Source: Rhodospirillaceae bacterium
Lineage (GTDB): Bacteria > Pseudomonadota > Alphaproteobacteria > CADEGL01
Reading direction: 5' to 3'
DNA: 5,929 nt
NCBI GenBank assembly: GCA_018699755.1
Contig: JABIRQ010000275.1
Coordinates: 1 to 5,929 of the forward strand
The position numbers and the translations under genes are program-made. Under the pieces are notes generated by a model. The model saw only the letters and a list, made by a program, of their open reading frames with translations, searched no databases and was not told the DNA's origin. Shown one piece after another: positions 1 to 4,934 of this stretch. Numbering within the stretch: the first letter of the stretch is position 1; every line of letters begins with the position of its first letter.

Positions 1-508
1 GGGCCACGGCGCGGGCCGGGTCCGCGGGCCGGAAGACGTAGGAATGGACAAAATACACATGGGTCCCGTCGCCCAAGCCGTCCAGCACGGGATGCGGCTG
101 CACGTCTTCCAGCGCGTTCCAGCCCATATGCGGCACCTTGAGTCCGTCGCCATGCGGCAGGGCGACGACATCGCCCTCGATCCAATCGAGCCCGGCATAG
201 CTGCCGTGTTCGAGGCCGCGCGAGGCCATCAGCTGCATGCCGACGCAGATTCCGAGAAAAGGGCGGCCGCCGGCCAGGACCGCTTCGCCGAGGGCCTCGG
301 CCATGCCGGGCAGGGCCGCCAGGCCGGCCATGCAATCGGCGAAGGCCCCGACCCCGGGCAGGACGATGCGCGCCGCATCCCTCAGATCCGCCGCCCGGTC
401 GGTGACCAGGATGCGCTCGCCCGTGCCCGCGTCGGCCGCCGCGCGCTCGAACGCCTTGGCGGCGGAGCGCAGGTTGCCCGAGCCGTAATCGATGATGGCG
501 ACGCTCAC
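1..508 (-). CDS. hisH: Imidazole glycerol phosphate synthase, glutamine amidotransferase subunit HisH (3' end cut by window edge)
   Basis: HisH hydrolyses glutamine and passes ammonia to HisF, which makes IGP and AICAR in cytosolic histidine biosynthesis. 169 codons are visible. The N-terminal DYGSGNLRS (residues 7-15), the PGVGAF loop (51-56), the nucleophile elbow GICVGMQ with Cys88, and KVPHMGWN (124-131) and YFVHSY (152-157) are all class-I amidotransferase/HisH signatures. The catalytic His and Glu lie beyond the window and cannot be checked. I chose the GTG at 508-506 because the protein start aligns with the family there and a strong GGAGGGG ribosome site (519-513) sits just upstream; the nearest upstream ATG (558) is in another frame. 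hisB lies 63 bp upstream on the same strand, so the two are probably cotranscribed, with hisA/hisF expected further left (inference). Confidence 0.95.
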   Translation of the reverse strand, partial: MSVAIIDYGSGNLRSAAKAFERAAADAGTGERILVTDRAADLRDAARIVLPGVGAFADCMAGLAALPGMAEALGEAVLAGGRPFLGICVGMQLMASRGLEHGSYAGLDWIEGDVVALPHGDGLKVPHMGWNALEDVQPHPVLDGLGDGTHVYFVHSYVFRPADPARAVA

Positions 509-558
509 GGCGCCCCTCCGCCGGCGCGCCGGCGCCGCGCGGACGATACGGCGTTCAT
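505..558 (-). CDS. Candidate 17-codon leader ORF overlapping the hisH start
   Basis: Between hisB and hisH an ATG at 558-556 opens a short frame reading MNAVSSARRRRAGGGAP. Its TGA (507-505) overlaps the GTG of hisH as GTGA. A GAGG ribosome-site match (569-566) lies 7 nt before the ATG, which is good spacing. It covers most of the hisB-hisH gap and runs through a palindrome next to the hisH ribosome site, so its translation could open hisH for translation (inference). The peptide is basic, matches no family I recognise, and has no run of His codons, so it is not a classical his attenuator leader. It could be chance in GC-rich DNA. Confidence 0.3.
   Translation of the reverse strand: MNAVSSARRRRAGGGAP
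519..534. repeat. Perfect 16-bp GC palindrome beside the hisH ribosome site
   Basis: CGCCGGCGCGCCGGCG equals its own reverse complement. As RNA it could form a 6-bp all-GC stem with a 4-nt loop. On the minus strand its 3' edge abuts and shares one base with the GGAGGGG ribosome site of hisH (519-513). A role in modulating hisH translation is inference; GC palindromes of this kind also arise by chance in such genomes. Confidence 0.5.
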
Positions 559-571
559 GGCTTGGCCTCGC

Positions 572-1174
572 TCAGGCGGTGGAACCGCCGAGGGTTCCCT
601 TGGTCGAGGGGACCGAATCGGCGGCGCGGGGATCGATCTCGACGGCCATGCGCAGGGCCCGCGCCAAGCCCTTGAAGCAGGATTCGACGATATGATGGTT
701 GTTCAGGCCATAGAGGTTTTCGACATGCAGGGTGATGCCCCCGTTCTGGGCGAAGGCCTGGAACCATTCCTTGAACAACTCGGTGTCCATCTCGCCCAGC
801 TTGTCGCGCGTGAATTCGACCTTCCAGACCAGATGGGGCCGGTTGGAAATGTCGAGTGCGACCCGGCTGCAGGTCTCGTCCATCGGAATCACGGCCTCGC
901 CGAAGCGGCGGATGCCGCGCCGGTCGCCGAGGGCCTTGGCCAGCGCCTCGCCCAGCACGATGCCCGTGTCTTCCGTGGTGTGGTGGAAGTCGATATGCAG
1001 GTCGCCCTTGGCCTCGAGCTCGATATCCAACAGGCCGTGCCGGGCGAGCTGTTCGAGCATGTGGTCGAGAAAGCCGATCCCGGTCGCGATCTCTGCGCGG
1101 CCGGTGCCGTCCAGGTTCACCCGGGCACGGATTTCGGTTTCTTTGGTCTTGCGGGTCACGGTCGCTTCGCGCAT
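572..1174 (-). CDS. hisB: Imidazoleglycerol-phosphate dehydratase HisB
   Basis: This cytosolic manganese enzyme dehydrates IGP to imidazole-acetol phosphate, the step after HisH/HisF in histidine synthesis. The 200-residue product is a full-length monofunctional dehydratase, without the fused phosphatase of enterobacterial HisB. It shows GIGFLDHML (32-40), the first metal motif HHTTED (64-69), and the second, NNHHIVE (158-164), followed by the usual FKGLARALRMAVEIDPR. It ends in the family-like STKGTLG stretch. The ATG at 1174-1172 is preceded by AGGGGA about 8 nt upstream. The same frame stays open far upstream to about 1765, but that extension runs antisense through the next gene and has no family similarity. 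hisB is the first his gene on this strand and is divergent from the cyclic-nucleotide/FHA gene. Confidence 0.97.
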   Translation of the reverse strand: MREATVTRKTKETEIRARVNLDGTGRAEIATGIGFLDHMLEQLARHGLLDIELEAKGDLHIDFHHTTEDTGIVLGEALAKALGDRRGIRRFGEAVIPMDETCSRVALDISNRPHLVWKVEFTRDKLGEMDTELFKEWFQAFAQNGGITLHVENLYGLNNHHIVESCFKGLARALRMAVEIDPRAADSVPSTKGTLGGSTA

Positions 1175-1187
1175 GGCGGCGTCCCCT

Positions 1188-1215
1188 GTCAAATCTTCGG
1201 GGTCAAATCTTCGGG
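1188..1215. repeat. Perfect 14-bp tandem duplication upstream of hisB
   Basis: GTCAAATCTTCGGG occurs twice head to tail (1188-1201 and 1202-1215) with no mismatch. On the minus strand it lies 14-41 nt before the hisB ATG, in the untranslated leader just upstream of the AGGGGA ribosome site. A recent slippage duplication or a paired binding site would both fit; the sequence alone does not decide. Confidence 0.85.
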
Positions 1216-1373
1216 CCGAGCCCGGGGCCGAACCCCGGCCGCACCCCGAAAAAACCAAAGCATGCGGCGGCGCGCGCGTTGTATCAGGATGCAGGCCGCC
1301 GTGCCAGTCCGCCGCGCCCGAGCGCGTGCCGCCGCAAATCGACAATTTACCGCGTATTTGTGACATTTCCGGT

Positions 1374-1389
1374 TGCGTCGGACGACGCA
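1374..1389. repeat. Inverted repeat upstream of the CNB-FHA gene
   Basis: TGCGTC (1374-1379) and GACGCA (1384-1389) are exact inverted arms separated by 4 bp, 64 bp before the CNB-FHA start codon. The dyad could be an operator or an RNA hairpin in the 5' leader. No regulator family is implied by the sequence. Confidence 0.4.
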
Positions 1390-1453
1390 CGATGGTGCCA
1401 TTCGCCCGCGCTGCACAACGACACAACAGATAAACCGGAAAAAAAGGCTGATC

Positions 1454-2254
1454 ATGCGAGAACTGCATTTCGAACCGCATGAACCCATCTACCGGGCGGG
1501 CGACAAGGCGGAATCCGCTTTCGTCATCAAACAGGGAGAGGTCGAAGTCGCCGACCCCGAGGCGAAACGGCAGCCCGAGCGCCTGGGACCCGGCGCGGTG
1601 TTCGGCGAAGTCGCCATCATGCTGGGTCAGCCGCGCCAGCGCACGGCGCGGGCCCTGTCCGATGTCATCGTCCTGGCGATCACCCGCGCGGATTTCCTGC
1701 GCGCCTTCAACCAACGCTTCGACACCGTCGAGCCGTTCCTGCGGCGTCTTTTCGCGACCCTGCACGATGCCGAAGGCCTGGCCGAACGCGGCGCGCCGCT
1801 GCCGCCGCAGCTTTCGGCCAAGGCGGAGCCGTCGCCCGATCTTCCGCCCGTCGCGCCCGAGGCGGCAGTCGCCGCATATTCCATTCGCGTGGTGGCCGCG
1901 TCCGAAAGCCTGGCCGAGCAGCTCGGCGCGGCCGGCCTCGCGGTGGACGGGCTGCCGTTCCGGGTCGGACGCCAGCCGACCAAGGGAGAATCGCCGCCCA
2001 CCGGCGGCCTCGAATTGAGCCTACAGGACGCCAAACCCTACAATCTGTCGCGCCGTCATTTCGCCATCGAAGCCGGCCCGGACAAGCCATTGGTGCGGGA
2101 CATCGGCAGCCATCTCGGCACCATCGTGAACGGCGCAAAGATCGGCGGTTCCCAGCCGAATCGGAGCGCCCCGCTCGATCCCGGGGAGAATTCCGTGATC
2201 GCCGGGCGCGAAGGTTCGCCCTTCGTCTTCACGGTCACGGTCTCGTCGCCCTAG
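1454..2254 (+). CDS. Cyclic nucleotide-binding domain + FHA domain protein
   Basis: This 266-residue protein joins two sensory domains and has no DNA-binding or enzymatic domain, signal peptide or membrane segment. Residues about 8-97 form a cNMP-binding fold: GDKAESAFVIKQGEVEV (16-32) matches the beta2-beta3 region, and FGEVAIMLGQPR (50-61) plus TA (64-65) is the phosphate-binding cassette, with Glu52 and Arg61 of the PKA type. A Pro/Ala-rich linker spans about 105-140. Residues about 165-263 form an FHA domain with GR (172-173), SRRH (199-202) and NG (226-227). Leu221 replaces the Asn usual in the SxNGT loop, which may weaken phosphothreonine binding. I chose ATG 1454 because the domain begins right after it and AAGG lies 6 nt upstream; a TTG at 1373 would add 27 residues of low-complexity leader. 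A role in cytosolic signalling through an unknown partner is inference. Confidence 0.85.
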   Translation: MRELHFEPHEPIYRAGDKAESAFVIKQGEVEVADPEAKRQPERLGPGAVFGEVAIMLGQPRQRTARALSDVIVLAITRADFLRAFNQRFDTVEPFLRRLFATLHDAEGLAERGAPLPPQLSAKAEPSPDLPPVAPEAAVAAYSIRVVAASESLAEQLGAAGLAVDGLPFRVGRQPTKGESPPTGGLELSLQDAKPYNLSRRHFAIEAGPDKPLVRDIGSHLGTIVNGAKIGGSQPNRSAPLDPGENSVIAGREGSPFVFTVTVSSP

Positions 2255-2275
2255 GGACGACATATCCATCCGCGC

Positions 2276-2305
2276 CTTGATCCGGGCGCCGCTGTCACCA
2301 CATTC
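2276..2305 (+). promoter_or_regulatory. Possible RpoH (heat-shock) promoter for hslVU
   Basis: In the 110-bp gap before hslV, CTTGAT (2276-2281) is followed after 16 bp by CCACATTC (2298-2305). These resemble the sigma-32 elements CTTGAA and CCCCATNT, with 5 of 6 and 5 of 7 informative bases. hslVU is heat-shock regulated in E. coli, so the position fits. The match is imperfect and no other good promoter pair is visible in this gap. Confidence 0.35.
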
Positions 2306-2364
2306 TGTGCAACCCTGCCCGCCCCGGAGACGGCTGTCCCCGGACACCCCCGACAACGGATCCC

Positions 2365-2919
2365 ATGCCCATGCCCCAAGGCGACCACCCCACCTGGCAC
2401 GGCACCACCATCCTGGCCGTGCGCAAGGACGACGCCGTGGTGATCGCCGGCGACGGCCAGGTCACCCTGGGCCAGACCGTCATCAAGTCCAATGCCCGCA
2501 AGGTGCGCCGGCTGGGCGATGGCGGCGTGATCGCCGGCTTCGCGGGCGCGACGGCCGATGCCTTCGCCCTGTTCGAACGGTTGGAGGCGCGCCTGGAGCA
2601 GTATCCCGGCCAGCTTGCCCGGGCCTGCGTCGAGCTGGCCAAGGAATGGCGCACGGACCGTTATCTGCGCCGGCTCGAAGCCATGATGGCCGTGGCCGAC
2701 CGCGAAACCTCCCTCGTCCTGACCGGCACGGGCGACGTGCTGGAGCCCGAGGACGGGCTGATCGGCATCGGCTCGGGCGGCACCTATGCCCTCGCCGCCG
2801 CCCGCGCGCTGATGGCGGTCGACGGCTTGGAGGCGGAGGAGATCGCCCGACGGTCCATGGCGATCGCGGCGGAGATCTGCGTCTACACCAACACCAGCCT
2901 GGTGGTCGAACGGCTATGA
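2365..2919 (+). CDS. hslV: HslV (ClpQ) peptidase subunit of the HslUV protease
   Basis: HslV is the threonine peptidase that forms a double hexameric ring in the cytosol and degrades proteins unfolded by HslU. The 184-residue product carries a 13-residue leader ending in HG, then TTILAVRKDDAVVIAGDGQ, so Thr14 should become the catalytic N-terminal residue after self-cleavage. Other family signatures are VIAGFAGATADAF, ELAKEWRTDR, LEAMMAVAD and IGSGGTYALAAARAL. No key residue is missing. The start is ATG 2365 or ATG 2371 (Met3); only a weak GGA precedes them, and either leaves the mature protein unchanged. The TGA overlaps the hslU ATG (ATGA), which implies translational coupling. Confidence 0.97.
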   Translation: MPMPQGDHPTWHGTTILAVRKDDAVVIAGDGQVTLGQTVIKSNARKVRRLGDGGVIAGFAGATADAFALFERLEARLEQYPGQLARACVELAKEWRTDRYLRRLEAMMAVADRETSLVLTGTGDVLEPEDGLIGIGSGGTYALAAARALMAVDGLEAEEIARRSMAIAAEICVYTNTSLVVERL

Positions 2920-4112
2920 GCGAATTCACCCCCCGCGAGATCGTCTCGGAGCTCGACCGCTTCATCGTCGGCCAGGCCGACGCCAAGCGCTCGGTCGCCA
3001 TCGCCCTGCGCAACCGCTGGCGGCGCCAGCAGCTTCCCGAGGAGCTGCGCGAGGAAGTGCTGCCCAAGAACATCCTGATGATCGGCCCGACCGGGGTGGG
3101 CAAGACCGAGATCGCGCGCCGCCTCGCCCGCTTGGCGCAGGCCCCTTTCGTGAAGATCGAGGCGACCAAATTCACCGAGGTCGGCTATGTCGGCCGGGAT
3201 GTCGAGCAGATCGTGCGCGACCTGGTCGATACGGCGATGCATATGGTCCGCGAACGCATGCGCAAGGACGTGACATCGCGCGCTGAACTCAACGCCGAGG
3301 AACGCGTACTCGATGCCCTGGTTGGAGAAAGCTCGGGGGCCGAAACCCGCAACAAGTTCCGCCGCATGTTGCGCGACGGGGAATTGGACGACAAGGAAAT
3401 CGATCTGGAAATGCGCGATTCCGGCGGCGGTCTGCCGACCTTCGAAGTACCGGGTATGCCCGGCGCGCAGGTCGGCATGCTCAACCTCAACGACATGCTG
3501 GGCAAGGCGTTCGGCCAGCGCACCAAGCCGCGGCGCATGACCGTCAAGGATTCCCACGAGGTCCTGATCGCCGAGGAAAGCGACAAGCTGCTCGACGAGG
3601 ACAAGATGGTGCAGGAGGCCCTGCACCTGGTCGAGCAGAGCGGCATCGTCTTTCTCGACGAGGTCGACAAGATCTGCGCGAGCGCGGAGCGCCACGGCGC
3701 CGATGTCAGCCGCGAAGGCGTACAGCGCGACCTGCTGCCCGAACTGCAGGGCCGGTTGCCCATCCGGGTCGAACTCCGGGCCCTGGACCGAACGGATTTC
3801 GTGCGCATCCTGACGGAACCGGAAAATAGCCTGATTCGCCAATACACCGCCCTGCTCGGCACCGAGGGGGTGACCCTCGACTTCACCGAGGATGGGATCG
3901 AGACGATCGCCAGCCTATCGGCCGAGATCAACGCGGGGGTCGAGAATATCGGCGCCCGGCGCCTCCACACCGTGTTGGAGCGGGTGCTGGAAGAGGTCAG
4001 CTTCACCGCGACCGATCAGCCCGAGACCACGGTGTCGATCGACGCCGCCTATGTCGAAGCCAAGGTCGGCGATCTCGCCCGGAACGCGGATTTGTCGAAG
4101 TTCATTCTTTAG
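2916..4112 (+). CDS. hslU: HslU (ClpY) AAA+ unfoldase subunit with a 37-residue in-frame internal deletion
   Basis: HslU is the hexameric ATPase that unfolds substrates and threads them into HslV. Present are the TPREIVSELD start, Walker A GPTGVGKT (57-64), pore loop GYVG (90-93), a short I domain (about 110-230), Walker B FLDEVD (246-251), the arginine-finger segment LQGRLPIR with Arg280 (E. coli Arg325), sensor-2 GARR with Arg348 (E. coli Arg393), and the C-terminal LSKFIL used to dock on HslV. The product is 398 residues; relatives have about 435-443. Compared with recalled E. coli HslU, the offset is 8 residues at Walker B but 45 at Arg280, so 37 residues are missing between them. The lost block carries the sensor-1 strand (ILFIASGAF) and the loop to KPSD. 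The frame is otherwise intact. As read here the ATPase core should be non-functional or badly misfolded (inference); an assembly error is an alternative. Confidence 0.93.
   Translation: MSEFTPREIVSELDRFIVGQADAKRSVAIALRNRWRRQQLPEELREEVLPKNILMIGPTGVGKTEIARRLARLAQAPFVKIEATKFTEVGYVGRDVEQIVRDLVDTAMHMVRERMRKDVTSRAELNAEERVLDALVGESSGAETRNKFRRMLRDGELDDKEIDLEMRDSGGGLPTFEVPGMPGAQVGMLNLNDMLGKAFGQRTKPRRMTVKDSHEVLIAEESDKLLDEDKMVQEALHLVEQSGIVFLDEVDKICASAERHGADVSREGVQRDLLPELQGRLPIRVELRALDRTDFVRILTEPENSLIRQYTALLGTEGVTLDFTEDGIETIASLSAEINAGVENIGARRLHTVLERVLEEVSFTATDQPETTVSIDAAYVEAKVGDLARNADLSKFIL
3729..3743 (+). other. Deletion junction in hslU between DLLP-type repeats
   Basis: Codons 272-276 read Asp-Leu-Leu-Pro-Glu (GACCTGCTGCCCGAA). 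In normal HslU the first four follow EGVQR, and a second copy (SDLLPELQGRLP, or SDLIPELQ in E. coli) lies 37 residues later. Here the left flank (EGVQRDLLP) joins directly to the right flank (ELQGRLP), so one repeat copy plus the intervening 111 bp are gone. This is what recombination or slippage between short direct repeats gives. The lost copy itself cannot be seen. Confidence 0.85.
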
Positions 4113-4214
4113 AGCAACAAATTCAGACCGAATTCACCGATCCATTTCAATGAGATGCGGGAGTTATATTGCCTTCGACACAAAGTGTTTCTTCAGCGTG
4201 ACTTGAATTACCGT

Positions 4215-4230
4215 TTTCAAATTCTTGAAA
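4215..4230. repeat. Small AT-rich hairpin in the hslU-Smr gap
   Basis: TTTCAA and TTGAAA are exact inverted arms around an ATTC loop. The stem is only 6 bp and mostly A/T, so it would be weak as RNA. It lies within the loose promoter-like pair noted in this gap. Confidence 0.4.
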
Positions 4231-4235
4231 TAGGG

Positions 4236-4267
4236 TTGTTTTCCAGGTCGGTCATCGCGGAAAACAA
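4236..4267. terminator. Candidate bidirectional terminator hairpin (weak)
   Basis: TTGTTTTCC (4236-4244) and GGAAAACAA (4259-4267) are exact 9-bp inverted arms with a 14-nt loop. It lies between two convergent genes, where a terminator serving both is expected. Neither side has the T-run of an intrinsic terminator, so this is a structural candidate only. Confidence 0.3.
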
Positions 4268-4331
4268 ACAGGGTACACAGTATGGCTCTTTTACAGGCCA
4301 TGCGAATATTTAGAATTATCCCATTGATTCG

Positions 4332-4934
4332 TTACGGATTGCGCGGGCGCTTGCGCCGCAACAGGACATAGAGGGCGCCGTCGCCCCCGTGCCGGGGCTG
4401 CGCCGGGGCGAAGGCGAGAACGAAACCGCGACAGACCGGCCGGTTGAGCCAATCGGGCACGGCGGCCCGCAACACCCCCATCCCGCCCGCCGAACGCGAC
4501 CCCCGTCCGGTGATCACGAGGACGCAGCGCAGACCGGCGGACGCCGAATCGTGGATGAACTCGGTCAGCGCACCATGGGCTTCGGCCTGAATCATGCCAT
4601 GCAGGTCGATCCGGGCGTCGATCGGCAGCAGACCGCGGCGCAGGCGGTCCGCCGTGCGGCGGTCCAGGCCGGGCGCGCGGCCGGGTTCGAGTATCGGCGC
4701 GGCGGGCTTCGGCGGCGCGGGCGGGGATGTGGCTTTGCGGGCGGCGGCGGGCGGCGGCGGTTCGGGCGCGTGCGCAGGCTGCGCCGAACTAGGGGGCGAC
4801 GGACTGGGCGGCGATGGGCTGGGCGGCGATGGGCGCTTGTTCTTCGCGGGCAGGGGCACGGCCTCCCGCATCGCCCGCCGCCAGAGTTCCGTGTCCTCGT
4901 CGGAGAGGGTTCCGCGCTCGCGCCGCCGGCTCAT
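4332..4934 (-). CDS. Smr (small MutS-related) domain protein
   Basis: The 200-residue product has a charged N-terminus (1-34), a proline-rich low-complexity linker (about 35-80, PSPPS repeats) and a C-terminal Smr domain (about 104-196). The domain shows DLHG (110-113), TGRG (142-145; TGKG is commoner), the GGMGVLR turn (150-156), a PDWL helix and HGGDGALYVLLRR (182-194). Smr domains bind or cut branched DNA or RNA; which one applies here is unknown. The ATG at 4934-4932 overlaps the lutC stop (ATGA), so it is probably translated as the last gene of that transcript. A GAAGA about 4 nt before the ATG is a weak ribosome site. It is convergent with hslU. Confidence 0.9.
   Translation of the reverse strand: MSRRRERGTLSDEDTELWRRAMREAVPLPAKNKRPSPPSPSPPSPSPPSSAQPAHAPEPPPPAAARKATSPPAPPKPAAPILEPGRAPGLDRRTADRLRRGLLPIDARIDLHGMIQAEAHGALTEFIHDSASAGLRCVLVITGRGSRSAGGMGVLRAAVPDWLNRPVCRGFVLAFAPAQPRHGGDGALYVLLRRKRPRNP
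4804..4833. repeat. 15-bp minisatellite encoding the proline-rich linker of the Smr protein
   Basis: CTGGGCGGCGATGGG is repeated exactly at 4804-4818 and 4819-4833, with a degenerate third copy to the left (about 4789-4803). On the coding strand each unit gives one PSPPS-like pentapeptide. Since the unit is 5 codons, copy-number change would lengthen or shorten the linker without breaking the frame. Confidence 0.8.

Larger units (their letters stand above)
1175..1453. promoter_or_regulatory. Divergent intergenic region between hisB and the CNB-FHA gene
   Basis: This 279-bp non-coding stretch must hold the promoters of both the his genes (minus) and the CNB-FHA gene (plus). Its AT-richest core is about 1336-1370, where CAAAT and ATTTG form an inverted pair 16 bp apart (1335-1360). 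I found no convincing -35/-10 pair on either strand. Nearer hisB are a tandem 14-bp duplication and a short GC hairpin (CCGGGG 1222-1227, CCCCGG 1233-1238). No His-rich leader peptide or T-box-like structure was seen. Confidence 0.5.
4113..4331. other. AT-rich gap between the convergent hslU and Smr genes
   Basis: The 219 bp hold no convincing gene. By hand count 90 of 219 bases are G or C (41%), far below the flanking genes. It contains two inverted repeats (described separately) and a loose sigma-70-like pair on the plus strand, TTGAAT (4203-4208) and TGAAAT (4226-4231), 17 bp apart. Transcription from both sides must end here, but no stem followed by a clear T-run is visible. Confidence 0.6.

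Noticed and set aside
1222..1250. GC hairpin near an A-run/T-run as a terminator or his attenuator
   Set aside because: On the minus strand the T-run comes before the stem, and on the plus strand an A-run follows it, so neither direction gives an intrinsic terminator; no His-rich leader peptide is present.
44..1363. 439-codon plus-strand ORF running antisense through hisH and hisB
   Set aside because: It is antisense to two clear his genes and resembles no family; long open antisense frames are common in GC-rich DNA.
1175..1765. N-terminal extension of HisB on the minus strand
   Set aside because: It is antisense to the CNB-FHA gene; HisB family similarity and the ribosome site both point to the start at 1174.
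2277..2915. Upstream extension of the hslU frame to 2277
   Set aside because: It overlaps all of hslV in another frame and is Arg/Pro/Gly-rich with no similarity; HslU begins at the ATG overlapping the hslV stop.
2883..3842. 319-codon minus-strand ORF opposite hslU
   Set aside because: A codon-phase shadow of hslU with no recognisable domain.
4282..4371. 29-codon plus-strand ORF (MALLQAMRIFRIIPLIRYGL...) in the hslU-Smr gap
   Set aside because: It has only a weak AGGG upstream and runs antisense into the end of the Smr gene; too little to call a gene.
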